A program made the translations under genes and the position numbers. The notes beneath the pieces are model-generated. The model did no database searches and was not told the origin of the DNA. It saw only the letters and a list, made by a program, of their open reading frames with translations. DNA of 64,000 bases from Cellulophaga sp. HaHaR_3_176 (GTDB lineage Bacteria > Bacteroidota > Bacteroidia > Flavobacteriales > Flavobacteriaceae): assembly GCF_019021925.1 (NCBI RefSeq), contig NZ_CP058990.1:2506001-2570000 (forward strand), in the 5' to 3' direction. Shown here piece after piece: positions 41,054 through 50,689 of this stretch. The stretch's first letter is position 1, and the number at the start of each line of letters is the position of its first letter.

Positions 41054-42283
41054 TTAATCTTCGAAAATTGAAGTAGAATAGTTTATTTCAGATTCTTTAT
41101 TTAATGCTTCAAAACTATTATACTCTTTTCTATTTCTGCTAGGCTCATGGTCATCTGAATAAGAAAAGGCAACTTGTTTTAACCCGCCTTTATCATCAGA
41201 TCTTTTTAATAATACATAACCTGATCCATTATCCTTCATAAGATCTACAGAGAACTCATCTGAACCGCTATTGATGGGACTTCCAAGGTTGACACTACTG
41301 CCAACCTTGTTTTGTGCTACTTCTACCATATAGACATCTAATCCCCCATAGCCTTGATGTCCATTTGATGCGAAGAAAAGCGACGTCCCTCCCACAATAT
41401 TTGGATATAAATCATCTTCGTTTGTATTTACTTTTTTACCTAAGTTTTTAGCAACTCCAAAAGTTCCATTACTTTTTAAATCTGCAACATAAATATCGAA
41501 CTCACCAAATGTACCTGGCATATTCGAAGCAAAGAACAAACGCTTACCATCTTGAGAAACTGCAGGATGCATTGTTGAGGAATTCTTCGGTGCCAATGAC
41601 ACTTCTTCCACAGTTCTCCACTGCCCTTTTATTTTTTGGGCTTTATATATTTTACTTACTAATTCTTTTTTTGAAAAAACACCATATAGTGGCTTAACCA
41701 AAACAGGTTTCGCATAATATGCTGTTGTGCCGTCTGCCGTTAAAGCTATTGGCGTATGGTCATCTTCAATAGCTATTACTTCATTATTCTCTTTAGAGTT
41801 AATATCTTTAGCTAACTTAATTTCTCTACTTACAAAATCTTCTAAAGCCTTTAAATGACTTTTTGATGCAAAGTCAATTTCTCTAAATCGATCAGATGTT
41901 TTAACTTTCTTTGTTACATAATCTTGTTTTACTACAGTTGTCCAATCTTTACTATTAGATGCTGCTTTAGAAGTACTTTTACCCGCCATTTGTAATGCAA
42001 ATTGGTAACGCTCATAATAGCTATTACTTACTCCGTTACCATCTGTAAATTTGAAAAGTTTATTATACCAAAAAATGGCAGTTTCATAGTTGTCACTTAA
42101 AAAATTAGCATTACCTAAATCTTCATAAATTTCCTTTTCTTGGTAACCTAACTTTCTTAATTCGTTAAAATTCTCAATTCTTTTATTTAGCTCTAAAGAA
42201 GTTGAATTTTGTGCTGATAATGTAGTATTTGAAAACACCAATAAGGTTGTAATTAAAATACTGTTGATTATAGTTTTTTTCAT
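41054..42283 (-). CDS. PD40-repeat protein (SprE/OmpA-associated type)
   Basis: 409 aa from the ATG complementary to 42281-42283; a start 48 bp upstream is less likely because the signal peptide begins with MKKTIINSILITTLLVF. TPR-like helices near the start (YEDLGNANFLSDNYETAIFW) are followed by WD40-like PD40 beta-propeller repeats (HPAVSQDGKRLFFASNMPG, LYPNIVGGTSLFFASNGH). An OmpA domain, common in related T9SS-linked proteins, is absent. It is 98 bp upstream of the PorP/SprF-like gene and probably co-transcribed. Role in cell-surface or gliding machinery is by association. Confidence 0.8.
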   Translation of the reverse strand: MKKTIINSILITTLLVFSNTTLSAQNSTSLELNKRIENFNELRKLGYQEKEIYEDLGNANFLSDNYETAIFWYNKLFKFTDGNGVSNSYYERYQFALQMAGKSTSKAASNSKDWTTVVKQDYVTKKVKTSDRFREIDFASKSHLKALEDFVSREIKLAKDINSKENNEVIAIEDDHTPIALTADGTTAYYAKPVLVKPLYGVFSKKELVSKIYKAQKIKGQWRTVEEVSLAPKNSSTMHPAVSQDGKRLFFASNMPGTFGEFDIYVADLKSNGTFGVAKNLGKKVNTNEDDLYPNIVGGTSLFFASNGHQGYGGLDVYMVEVAQNKVGSSVNLGSPINSGSDEFSVDLMKDNGSGYVLLKRSDDKGGLKQVAFSYSDDHEPSRNRKEYNSFEALNKESEINYSTSIFED

Positions 42284-42478
42284 AATAGTAGGATATGGGG
42301 TTATAATTCTTAAGCAAAATTCAGAAAACATTTGGATGTAATAACTAATAATATTTCATAGGTTTTACATAGTTTTATGTATTTCATCGAAAAAATATGT
42401 TTTTGAGCGTGTATTTTTCGAAAATAATTTTAAATATTAGCCTAATTTGCTTAAACATTCATTTCATTAACGTCCTTA

Positions 42479-42514
42479 TTTTGACATTTTTTATTAACTA
42501 GATACTTACCTTTG
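42479..42514 (+). promoter_or_regulatory. Promoter of the glycosyltransferase gene
   Basis: A TTTTG -33 element (42479-42483) and TACCTTTG -7 box (42507-42514) are 23 bp apart, within the Bacteroidetes range, 17 bp before the ATG. Confidence 0.55.
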
Positions 42515-42531
42515 ATTTTTTTAAGCATTAT

Positions 42532-43383
42532 ATGAATTACTATATTGTTATACCTGCTCATAATGAAGAGTCTTTTTTAAGGCTAACCTTAGAATCAATC
42601 TTAGAACAAACATTACTTCCCAAAAAAGTAATAATCGTCAACGACAACTCTACAGATAACACAGAATCTATTATTGATGATTTTGCTAAAAAAAATCAAA
42701 TATTCTCAAAGTTAAATATCACATCATCACAAGAGCATATGCCCGGCAGTAAAGTAATAAATGCTTTTAATAAGGGAACTAACCTATTAATTGAAGATTA
42801 TGATTTTATTGTAAAGCTTGATGCCGATGTTATTTTACCCAACAATTACTTTAAAACAATAAGCTCTATTTTTAATAAAAATCAAAAAGCAGGAGTTGTA
42901 GGTGGTTTTGTTTATGAAAAAAACAATGAAGGCCAGTGGTTATTAAATCACCCAATGAATAAAAAGCACGTTCGAGGAGCATTTAAAGCATATTCAAAAG
43001 AATGTTATTCTGCTATTGGCGGCTTAAAAAGTGCCATGGGATGGGATACCGTTGATGAATTATTAGCTCAATATTATGGTTTTGAAATTATAACTGATGA
43101 CAATTTAAAAGTAAAACACCTTCGCCCAACTGGGAAAGCGTACAATAAAAAGGCTAAACTTTTACAAGGTAAAGCTATGTATACTATGAGGTATAAATTA
43201 ATTATCACATTAATTGCTTCATTAAAAATGGCTTTAAAACAAGGCAAACCAAATGCTTTTTTTGATAATATGAAAGGCTACCTAAAAGCCTCAAAAGAAA
43301 AAGCCCCCTTTTTGGTTTCCCAAAAAGAAGGCTCTTTTATTCGTGATTTACGCTGGAAAGGTATAAAAAAACAATTATTTTAA
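42532..43383 (+). CDS. Glycosyltransferase family 2
   Basis: 283 aa. The GT-A fold is clear: YIVIPAHNEESFLRLTLESI, VIIVNDNSTDNTE, and the metal-binding KLDADVILP. GGLKSAMGWDTVDELLAQY supplies the ED-type acceptor motif as WDTVDE. No membrane helix, so a cytoplasmic or membrane-associated transferase. Acceptor unknown. Its stop overlaps the end of the converging phosphatase gene by 9 bp. Confidence 0.9.
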   Translation: MNYYIVIPAHNEESFLRLTLESILEQTLLPKKVIIVNDNSTDNTESIIDDFAKKNQIFSKLNITSSQEHMPGSKVINAFNKGTNLLIEDYDFIVKLDADVILPNNYFKTISSIFNKNQKAGVVGGFVYEKNNEGQWLLNHPMNKKHVRGAFKAYSKECYSAIGGLKSAMGWDTVDELLAQYYGFEIITDDNLKVKHLRPTGKAYNKKAKLLQGKAMYTMRYKLIITLIASLKMALKQGKPNAFFDNMKGYLKASKEKAPFLVSQKEGSFIRDLRWKGIKKQLF

Positions 43384-45060
43384 CACCTCAACAATCGGCT
43401 CTCCTGTTGTGCCACTTGGGTAAGCAATACCTAATAATGATGCTATCGTTGGTGCAATATCAGGAATAACTGTTTTTTGATGCATTGCTCCCTTTTGTAT
43501 TCCTTTTCCGAAAAATAATAACGGTACATGCGTATCATATGTATAAGGCGACCCATGAGTAGACCCCGTAGTTGAGTAACTAATAAAATTAGGCTTCAAT
43601 ACAATCAATACATCACCTGATCTTTTTTGATTATATCCATTTTGAAGAATGTATGGAATTCCGCTTGTATAACTATTTTGTTTCATCTGGTTTGCAGTGT
43701 ATGTTCTATCTATATAATCATAAGACAGTAACTCATTTGCAATATCCTTTTGAACATCTTCTAAATCTATATCAAGATTTTTTACAATTTTATGATCTAA
43801 AAAAATTTGTCCATTCGATATGTTTTTAACAATATCAACAGTACCATAATTATAATTTAAAAATACATTCAGCTTTTCTTTAATAAGATTAAAATCAACA
43901 TAACCTGCTGGTATTTTCTTATCTTTTAAATATGAAGGCACATCTACACCTGCATGATCTGCCGTTAAAAAAACAGTATACTCACCCACACCTACTTTAA
44001 CATCTAAAGTATTTAATAATTTTTCTAAATCAGCATCTAACCTTAAGTAGGTATCTTCAATTTCTTTTGAGTTCACTCCAAATTTATGCCCAACATAGTC
44101 AGTACTTGAAAAACTTACTGCTAAAAAATCAGTAATAGCATCCGCACCTAAACTTTCACCTTCTAAAGATGCGATTGCGAAATCAACAGTCAAACTATTA
44201 CCATAAGGTGTTGCTTTAATAAGGTCATATTCATCATTAGCTGCCCAAAGTGCAGGCAAATCATGAGGAAAAGAAGAATTCATTTCACCTTCAAAAAGTC
44301 CTTCATAAGCATTTACATCTGTACCACTTTGTATGTATTCATTTATATTTTTTAAAGTATTCCATGGTTTTTTATATGATATAGCTATGTCTGAAGCATT
44401 AAAATCTGCAACCCACTTAGGCAATTCATTCATATAATAAGTGCTAGTAATCCAATTACCCTCATCTTTTCCATGAAACCAGTATGCTGCATTTGCAGAA
44501 TGACCACCCGGTAAAACAGCACCTCTATCTTTTAGCGCCACTGCAATAACTTTACCTCGCATTTCTGTATGAAGGCGCAATTGATCTGTAATTGTCGTTA
44601 CGTTGTTTCTAAAAGGTGACATTTTCCCAGCATCTGATGTTGTCCCAACAGAGTTGTAAGTGTCATCTGAAACACAATAAACACTTTCTCCTGAATCTTT
44701 ATCGTACCAGTTATTTCCTATTATACCATGTGTAGCAGGTGTTGTACCTGTATATACTGATGTATGCCCAGGAGCTGTATATGTTGGAGCATAATTAAAA
44801 TGATTATTTTGGCAATTAAAACCATCTTTTATCAACCTTTTAAAACCACCATCTCCATATTGCGACCAAAACCTCGTTAAATAATCATATCTCATTTGAT
44901 CAACTACAATACCAACTACTAATTTTGGACTTGTAAATGGTGCTGTAGCAACAGCTGATTCTTGAGATTTGTTTTTAGATTTTCTTTGTGCACTTAATGA
45001 AAGTCCACTCAAACAAATTAATGCCGATAGTAAAAAAGCAGCATGTTTATTTTTAGTCAT
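43375..45060 (-). CDS. PafA-like alkaline phosphatase (type I phosphodiesterase/NPP fold)
   Basis: 561 aa. Signal peptide (HAAFLLSALICLSGLSLSAQ). GIVVDQMRYDYLTRFW starts the alkaline phosphatase superfamily core. The nucleophile Thr is in YAPTYTAPGHTSVYTG, and ALKDRGAVLPGG carries the Lys and Arg two residues apart seen in PafA monoesterases. The metal residues are in FLTADHAGVDVPS and GSTHGSPYTYDTHVP. A periplasmic calcium/zinc-type phosphomonoesterase releasing phosphate from organic esters. No Pho-box could be identified. Confidence 0.92.
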   Translation of the reverse strand: MTKNKHAAFLLSALICLSGLSLSAQRKSKNKSQESAVATAPFTSPKLVVGIVVDQMRYDYLTRFWSQYGDGGFKRLIKDGFNCQNNHFNYAPTYTAPGHTSVYTGTTPATHGIIGNNWYDKDSGESVYCVSDDTYNSVGTTSDAGKMSPFRNNVTTITDQLRLHTEMRGKVIAVALKDRGAVLPGGHSANAAYWFHGKDEGNWITSTYYMNELPKWVADFNASDIAISYKKPWNTLKNINEYIQSGTDVNAYEGLFEGEMNSSFPHDLPALWAANDEYDLIKATPYGNSLTVDFAIASLEGESLGADAITDFLAVSFSSTDYVGHKFGVNSKEIEDTYLRLDADLEKLLNTLDVKVGVGEYTVFLTADHAGVDVPSYLKDKKIPAGYVDFNLIKEKLNVFLNYNYGTVDIVKNISNGQIFLDHKIVKNLDIDLEDVQKDIANELLSYDYIDRTYTANQMKQNSYTSGIPYILQNGYNQKRSGDVLIVLKPNFISYSTTGSTHGSPYTYDTHVPLLFFGKGIQKGAMHQKTVIPDIAPTIASLLGIAYPSGTTGEPIVEVLK

Positions 45061-45245
45061 GAAATTGAATTTTATAAAACAAAATTAATTAAATATATAT
45101 CGTTTAAAAGAATTTAAAGTTAAATCAATTTAAAAATTAAGTCATATTTCAAAGCTTATGTATATAACAATTTTCTTTTCTTATAATAACAAGTCTCAAA
45201 CAATATAATATTATTATTTTTACATGAACTAGATTATTTTAATTA

Positions 45246-45983
45246 ATGAATTACCTAGCATCTATTGGCAGCTATTTTATTATGATTCGGGAGGTTTTTA
45301 AAAAACCTACCAAATGGAGAATAATGAAAACTCTTATTTTGAAAGAGATTGACGAACTTATATTCGGTTCTCTTGGCATAATCATATTTATTTCCTTTTT
45401 TATCGGAGGTGTTGTTTCTATACAAACAGCTTTAAATATGACGAACCCATTAATACCTCGAAATCTTATTGGGTTTGCTACTAGACAATCTGTTATTTTA
45501 GAATTTGCCCCAACATTTACTTCTATTATTATGGCGGGGAAAGTTGGCTCGTATATTACTTCTAGTATTGGTACTATGCGAGTAACTGAGCAAATTGATG
45601 CCTTAGAAGTTATGGGCGTAAACTCTTTAAATTATTTAGTTTTCCCTAAAATTATTGCTTTATTATTATATCCGTTTGCAATAGCTATTGCCATGTACGT
45701 CGGTATTTTTGGAGGATGGATTGCTGGAGTTTTTGGTGGATTTAGTACAAGTGCTGATTTCGTTGAAGGGATTCAATTAGATTTTATTCCTTTTCATGTT
45801 ACATACTCATTTATAAAAACTATAATATTTGCATTTATTATAGCTACCATACCCTCCTTTCATGGTTATTATATGAAAGGTGGAGCTTTAGAGGTTGGTA
45901 AGGCAAGTACAACATCGTTTGTATGGACGAGTGTTGTTATTATTATTGTAAATTATATACTAACACAACTTTTATTAGGCTAA
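45246..45983 (+). CDS. MlaE-family ABC transporter permease
   Basis: 245 aa with five to six membrane helices; FIGGVVSIQTALN, GSYITSSIGTMRVTEQIDALEVMG and the later GGWIAGVFGG match the MlaE permease family. It moves phospholipids across the inner membrane for outer-membrane asymmetry. Its TAA shares a base with the ATG of the ATPase (TAATG), so the two are translationally coupled. MlaD-like and other Mla partners are not in the window. Confidence 0.9.
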   Translation: MNYLASIGSYFIMIREVFKKPTKWRIMKTLILKEIDELIFGSLGIIIFISFFIGGVVSIQTALNMTNPLIPRNLIGFATRQSVILEFAPTFTSIIMAGKVGSYITSSIGTMRVTEQIDALEVMGVNSLNYLVFPKIIALLLYPFAIAIAMYVGIFGGWIAGVFGGFSTSADFVEGIQLDFIPFHVTYSFIKTIIFAFIIATIPSFHGYYMKGGALEVGKASTTSFVWTSVVIIIVNYILTQLLLG

Positions 45984-46750
45984 TGATTGAAGTAAATGAC
46001 ATACACAAATCTTTCGGAGATACAAAAATACTTAAGGGTGTAACTACTTCTTTCGAGAAAGGAAAAACAAACCTTATAATTGGACAAAGTGGTTCTGGAA
46101 AAACTGTTTTTCTAAAGTGTCTTCTGGGTTTATTTGAACCTGAAGAAGGATCTATTTGTTATGACGGAAGAACATACTCCAGTTTAACAGGAGATGAAAA
46201 AAGAGATTTACGTCAAGAAATGGGCATGGTATTTCAAGGTAGTGCTTTGTTTGATTCTATGACTGTTGAAGGCAATGTAATGTTTCCTCTTGAAATGTTT
46301 ACAAAACAATCTAAATCTGAAATGCAGGATCGTGTTGATGCTGTTTTAAAACGTGTCAATTTAATTGAAGCACACCACAAGTACCCTTCAGAAATATCTG
46401 GAGGAATGCAAAAAAGAGTTGCTATTGCAAGAGCAATAGTTATGAACCCGAAGTATTTATTTTGTGATGAGCCAAACTCTGGACTTGATCCCAAAACCGC
46501 TATATTAATTGACAATCTAATTCAAGAGATTACAGAAGAGTATAATATTACAACTATTATTAACACTCATGATATGAACTCTGTTATGGAAATAGGTCAG
46601 AAAATTTTATTCTTAAAAAACGGTTTAAAAGAGTGGGAAGGCACAAATAAAGAAATATTCAAAACCGATAACGAAGCCGTTACCGATTTTGTATATTCAT
46701 CAGAATTGTTTAAAAAAGTGCGTCAAATGTATATTGAAGAGCGTAATTAA
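45983..46750 (+). CDS. MlaF-type ABC transporter ATP-binding protein
   Basis: 255 aa from ATG 45983; a longer frame into the permease gene is rejected because conserved sequence starts with MIEVNDIHKSFG. Walker A is IGQSGSGKTVFLKCLLG, signature SGGMQKRVAIARAI, Walker B YLFCDEPNSGLDP, and the switch His is in NTHDMNS. Partner of the MlaE permease; supplies energy for lipid transport. Converges with the DUF389 gene, 3 bp apart. Confidence 0.93.
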   Translation: MIEVNDIHKSFGDTKILKGVTTSFEKGKTNLIIGQSGSGKTVFLKCLLGLFEPEEGSICYDGRTYSSLTGDEKRDLRQEMGMVFQGSALFDSMTVEGNVMFPLEMFTKQSKSEMQDRVDAVLKRVNLIEAHHKYPSEISGGMQKRVAIARAIVMNPKYLFCDEPNSGLDPKTAILIDNLIQEITEEYNITTIINTHDMNSVMEIGQKILFLKNGLKEWEGTNKEIFKTDNEAVTDFVYSSELFKKVRQMYIEERN

Positions 46751-46752
46751 AT

Positions 46753-48267
46753 TTAATTTAATTCCGCTTTAACCTCAATTTTATTATTCTTTAAACGAAG
46801 TTTTAGCCAATCAGATAATTTCTTAGTATCTATTTCTGCTTGACCTTTCTTAATTTCTTTTTTCCAACTTACTTCAAAAACAGGAATTGTATCTAATTTT
46901 TTAAAATCTGTTTTAATTGTATACGAGAAACCAAGTGTTTCTAAATTTTCATAGTTTGTTTTAGCCTCAGCACTTATATCTTCAAAAGGAATTTGCGAAG
47001 TTTTTAGCTTATTCAACTTCACTAAATCTTCTTCTAAAATTTTTATTCGCTCATCTTTCGATAACAATTCTGCTTTTTTAGATTCATAAAGCTCATTTAC
47101 ATATTTAAATTGATCGATAACTTCATTTTTAGAACCTTGAATTATTTTCAGGTCTACATCTTTCAACTCCGTGTAATCTTCATTTTTTATAGATCTCCAA
47201 CTTGAAATTATGTTATCTGGCACTAATTCTTCTCCCATAAACATAAGTTCTATAGCTGAATTTTCTCTTTTAGTTTTACTACCAAAAATCATTTCAAAAA
47301 AATTCTTATCATTACCATGATACTCTATATTGGTGAAATTCCCAAGAAACATTCCATTTCCTGCAAATTGATATTTCTCAATATTATTAGTGATAAAACT
47401 TTGAGCTTCACTTTTAAACTTAGATTCTTTCCAAGCTTGAAAGAATGTAAAACTAGCAGGTATCATAACTAAAATAGCTACTAATGATGCCAACCTTGCT
47501 ATTGTTCTCCTTCTTTGAGAGTTAGCGTAGCGCACCATCGGAAAGCCTAAAATTTTAATAACCAGAAAAGTTGCCAGACCAATAAAGATGGTATTTATTA
47601 TAAATAAATACATTGCTCCACTAGCATAATCCCAGTTACCAATAGCTAAACCAAAACCTACTGTACATAAAGGAGGCATTAATGCTGTTGCAATTGCTAC
47701 ACCAAATATAACACTAGCTATCGTGCCTTTTTTTGCTCTAGCAATCACCAACGCCAAACCACCAAAAAAAGCTATAAGAACATCTCTAATATCAGGCGCC
47801 GTACGTGCTAAAAGCTCTGAAGATTCATCACGTAATGGAAAAAGTTTAAAAAACAGAAAAGCTGTTAAAATACTAAGAACCACCATTACAGCAAAATTCT
47901 TTAACGAACGACGAAGTGTATCAACATCATTAATTGCCAATGACAATCCCATACCTAATATAGGACCCATTAGTGGCGAAATTAACATGGCCCCAATAAC
48001 AACAGCTGTTGAATTTGCATTCAAACCAATTGAAGCTATAAATATAGAGCATATTAAAATCCACGATGTATGGCCTTTAAATGGTATATCTGCAACAATA
48101 GATTCTCGAGTAGCTTCTTGGTCAGTATTACTTCTGATATCTAATAACTCTGACAAAAACTGTTTAGTAGAACCTAAAAGACCTTGAAGATCTTTTTTCA
48201 CCTCTTCTCCTTTAGCTCCTTCATTGCTGTTGGGCGCAATATGTTCTTTATTTAATTCGTCATTCAT
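46753..48267 (-). CDS. DUF389 membrane protein
   Basis: 504 aa. About seven helices are found in the N-terminal half; STAVVIGAMLISPLMGPILGMG is the family signature. Residues about 280-500 are a soluble, partly coiled-coil extension (SKDERIKILEEDLVKLNK). Function of DUF389 is unproven. The gene follows the nucleotidyltransferase gene by 3 bp and belongs to the minus-strand run down from 51.7 kb. Confidence 0.85.
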   Translation of the reverse strand: MNDELNKEHIAPNSNEGAKGEEVKKDLQGLLGSTKQFLSELLDIRSNTDQEATRESIVADIPFKGHTSWILICSIFIASIGLNANSTAVVIGAMLISPLMGPILGMGLSLAINDVDTLRRSLKNFAVMVVLSILTAFLFFKLFPLRDESSELLARTAPDIRDVLIAFFGGLALVIARAKKGTIASVIFGVAIATALMPPLCTVGFGLAIGNWDYASGAMYLFIINTIFIGLATFLVIKILGFPMVRYANSQRRRTIARLASLVAILVMIPASFTFFQAWKESKFKSEAQSFITNNIEKYQFAGNGMFLGNFTNIEYHGNDKNFFEMIFGSKTKRENSAIELMFMGEELVPDNIISSWRSIKNEDYTELKDVDLKIIQGSKNEVIDQFKYVNELYESKKAELLSKDERIKILEEDLVKLNKLKTSQIPFEDISAEAKTNYENLETLGFSYTIKTDFKKLDTIPVFEVSWKKEIKKGQAEIDTKKLSDWLKLRLKNNKIEVKAELN

Positions 48268-48270
48268 ATT

Positions 48271-49350
48271 CTAGGTATACTGTTTACCAAATTTTTCTTT
48301 CACCTTAACAAGTACTTGCTTAATATCTTGTTCTTTAGATTTTGGGTAGATTAGTAAAACATCTTCTTTATCTACAATAATGTAATCCTTTAAGCCATCA
48401 ACAACAACAATTTTGTCTTTTGGAGATCTAATCATATTCCCTGTAGCATCTTCTAACAAAACTCTGCTGTTAACTACAGCGTTATCACCTTCTTCTTTAT
48501 CTAACTTATCATAAAGAGAACCCCAAGTACCTAAATCATTCCAATCAAAAGTAGCAGGAAGAACATAAATCTTTTTTGATTGTTCTAATATTGCATAATC
48601 AATAGATATATTTTCTGCCTGAGGATAGTTCTCATTAATAAACTCCTGTTCAGAATCTGTATTATACAAAGCAATTCCCTTTGCAAATAATTCGTATTGC
48701 GATGGTTGGTAAGCTTTAAAAGCGTCAACTATTGTTTTAACGCTCCACATAAATATACCCGCATTCCACAAAAAATTACCTTGTGCTAAAAAATCTTTAG
48801 CAGTTTCATAATTAGGCTTTTCTCTAAATTGGTTTACCTTTTTAAGGTCTTCTTTATTTTCTTTATCAAATTCTATATATCCAAAGCCTGTGTTCGGAAA
48901 AGTTGGTTTAATACCTAAAGTACAAAGTGCATCTTCTTTTTCACATTTATCAAAACACGCTTCAACATTTCTTGCAAAACCTTCTTCATCTTCAATCCAA
49001 TGATCACTAGGTGCTACTATCATCACCGCATCTGGATTTTTCTTTTGTATTTTTAATGACGCATATAATATACATGGTGCTGTATTACGCATTGCAGGCT
49101 CAAGAACTACTTGTTCTTGTTTTACCATGGGTAATTGCTCTAATACTAAATCATTATAGCGCTCATTTGTTAAAATCAGAATATTCTCTGTAGGAACAAA
49201 CTTATTTAAACGTTTAAAAGTTTTTTGAATTAAAGTATCTCCCGTACCAAGCATATCGTGAAATTGCTTAGGAAATTCAGATGTACTAACTGGCCAAAAA
49301 CGAGATCCAACTCCACCTGCCATTAAAACTGCGTAATAATTTTTATTCAT
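48271..49350 (-). CDS. manC: Mannose-1-phosphate guanylyltransferase
   Basis: 359 aa, the short form without the isomerase domain. MAGGVGSRFWPVSTSEFPKQF is the nucleotidyltransferase signature, APSDHWIED supplies the metal Asp, and YIEFDKE plus FREKPNYETA and NAGIFMW fit the ManC/CpsB family. Makes GDP-mannose from mannose-1-phosphate and GTP for surface glycans. 5 bp after the SprT-like gene. Confidence 0.93.
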   Translation of the reverse strand: MNKNYYAVLMAGGVGSRFWPVSTSEFPKQFHDMLGTGDTLIQKTFKRLNKFVPTENILILTNERYNDLVLEQLPMVKQEQVVLEPAMRNTAPCILYASLKIQKKNPDAVMIVAPSDHWIEDEEGFARNVEACFDKCEKEDALCTLGIKPTFPNTGFGYIEFDKENKEDLKKVNQFREKPNYETAKDFLAQGNFLWNAGIFMWSVKTIVDAFKAYQPSQYELFAKGIALYNTDSEQEFINENYPQAENISIDYAILEQSKKIYVLPATFDWNDLGTWGSLYDKLDKEEGDNAVVNSRVLLEDATGNMIRSPKDKIVVVDGLKDYIIVDKEDVLLIYPKSKEQDIKQVLVKVKEKFGKQYT

Positions 49351-49355
49351 TTCTT

Positions 49356-49958
49356 TTAGTCTTTTATTAACTCTACTTCTGCATTAGGTTGAAACAAATA
49401 AATATTATTTGTACTCAACTCAATACATTCGAATCGTTTTATTTTTTTATTCCCTTTTTTAAAAATTCTACCATTTTTTAATCTAAATACGCTTCCGATT
49501 GGTAATTGAAAAACGTACGAATTTTCTTTAAATTGTGCATCAAATTGTTTTAATGCTATTGATAATTTAGCATCTGTATCACTACTCGCACTGGGGTTTC
49601 TAAAGTGATTTGCTATTAATGGCAAAACCTTTGGCGGAAAAACCTCTGGACGAATAAAAGGAAGCATTAAAAATTGAAATGTTTTTTTCCATTCTAATCC
49701 ATGTGGCTTAATTTTTCTTCCATATTTTTCAAAAGCTACTAAGTGTGCTATCTCATGCACCAAAGTAATTAAAAAACGATACTTATTTAAAGATGAATTA
49801 ACTGTTATTTTATGTGTTCCGTCTGGTAATCTCCTATAATCACCATGACGAGTAACACGTTGATTTACAATCTTTAAATTAACACTATTTTCCTTTATCA
49901 GATCAGCGCACAACTCTACTGCTCGTTCAGGAAGGTATTTTTCTAGTGTTTTATACAT
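49356..49958 (-). CDS. SprT-like zinc metallopeptidase domain protein
   Basis: 200 aa. LITLVHEIAHLVAFEKYG carries the HExxH zinc site and a later H is in KPHGLEWKKTFQ, as in SprT domains. Cytoplasmic, no signal. Bacterial SprT-like proteins are poorly characterised; the eukaryotic SPRTN relative cleaves DNA-protein crosslinks. In an operon-like run with neighbours 5 and 42 bp away. Confidence 0.88.
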   Translation of the reverse strand: MYKTLEKYLPERAVELCADLIKENSVNLKIVNQRVTRHGDYRRLPDGTHKITVNSSLNKYRFLITLVHEIAHLVAFEKYGRKIKPHGLEWKKTFQFLMLPFIRPEVFPPKVLPLIANHFRNPSASSDTDAKLSIALKQFDAQFKENSYVFQLPIGSVFRLKNGRIFKKGNKKIKRFECIELSTNNIYLFQPNAEVELIKD

Positions 49959-50000
49959 TCAACAAAAATAAGATAAATATCAAAAAATTAAACAGCTATT

Positions 50001-50681
50001 TTATGGTGTGCTATTACTAACCTGTATTAATTTTCCATTAAACAACACATTACCCGTTAAAGCAAATTCTTTAATATAATTAGCCATTTCTAAAGCTGTC
50101 GTTGGCGCTTGATAACCCGGAAAAGCTTCTTCTAACATTTCTGTCTGTACCGCTCCAAGAGCTAAAACATTAAATGAAGGACCCGATTCTTTAAACTCTT
50201 CTGCCCATAATTCAGTTAATGTAATTACAGCTGCCTTACTAGAACTATATGCTGCTAAACCAGGAAATTTAAGACTTCCTTGCACTCCACCCATTGAACT
50301 AATTGTTATAACATGACCTGTTTTAGCCATTTTAGGCACTACAATCTTAGTTACGCTCGCTACACCAAAAACATTCACCTTATACACCTCTTCAAATTCT
50401 GATGATGTAATATCTAAAAAGGGTTTATTTAAAAGCTTACCTGCATTATTAATAAGAACATCAACTTGTTCCCATGAGTCTTTAATAAATTTTTCTAGTT
50501 TATCTAAATCTTTTTCATCGGATAGATCAAAGGGAAAGGAAGTGATATTAAGATGTTTTAAATCGGAAATAGGCTTATCATTTCTAGACAATGCTAAAAC
50601 TTGATGATCAGCATCTGCAAAAAGCTTAGCCATTTCAAATCCTATTCCCCTACTTGAACCTGTAATTATAATATTTGCCAT
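50001..50681 (-). CDS. SDR-family oxidoreductase
   Basis: 226 aa. TGSSRGIG at residues 7-14, VLINNAG near 80, catalytic Ser in TISSMGG and YSSSK as YxxxK. Slightly short compared with typical SDRs, with an EEAFPGYQAP loop and a truncated C-terminus. Substrate unknown. 8 bp from the M28 peptidase gene, same strand. Confidence 0.88.
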   Translation of the reverse strand: MANIIITGSSRGIGFEMAKLFADADHQVLALSRNDKPISDLKHLNITSFPFDLSDEKDLDKLEKFIKDSWEQVDVLINNAGKLLNKPFLDITSSEFEEVYKVNVFGVASVTKIVVPKMAKTGHVITISSMGGVQGSLKFPGLAAYSSSKAAVITLTELWAEEFKESGPSFNVLALGAVQTEMLEEAFPGYQAPTTALEMANYIKEFALTGNVLFNGKLIQVSNSTP

Positions 50682-50689
50682 TGGTAACC

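Noticed and set aside
45923..45982. A longer N-terminus for the MlaF-type ATPase reaching into the permease gene
   Set aside because: The TAATG junction gives a normal coupled start at 45983 and the conserved sequence begins immediately there.
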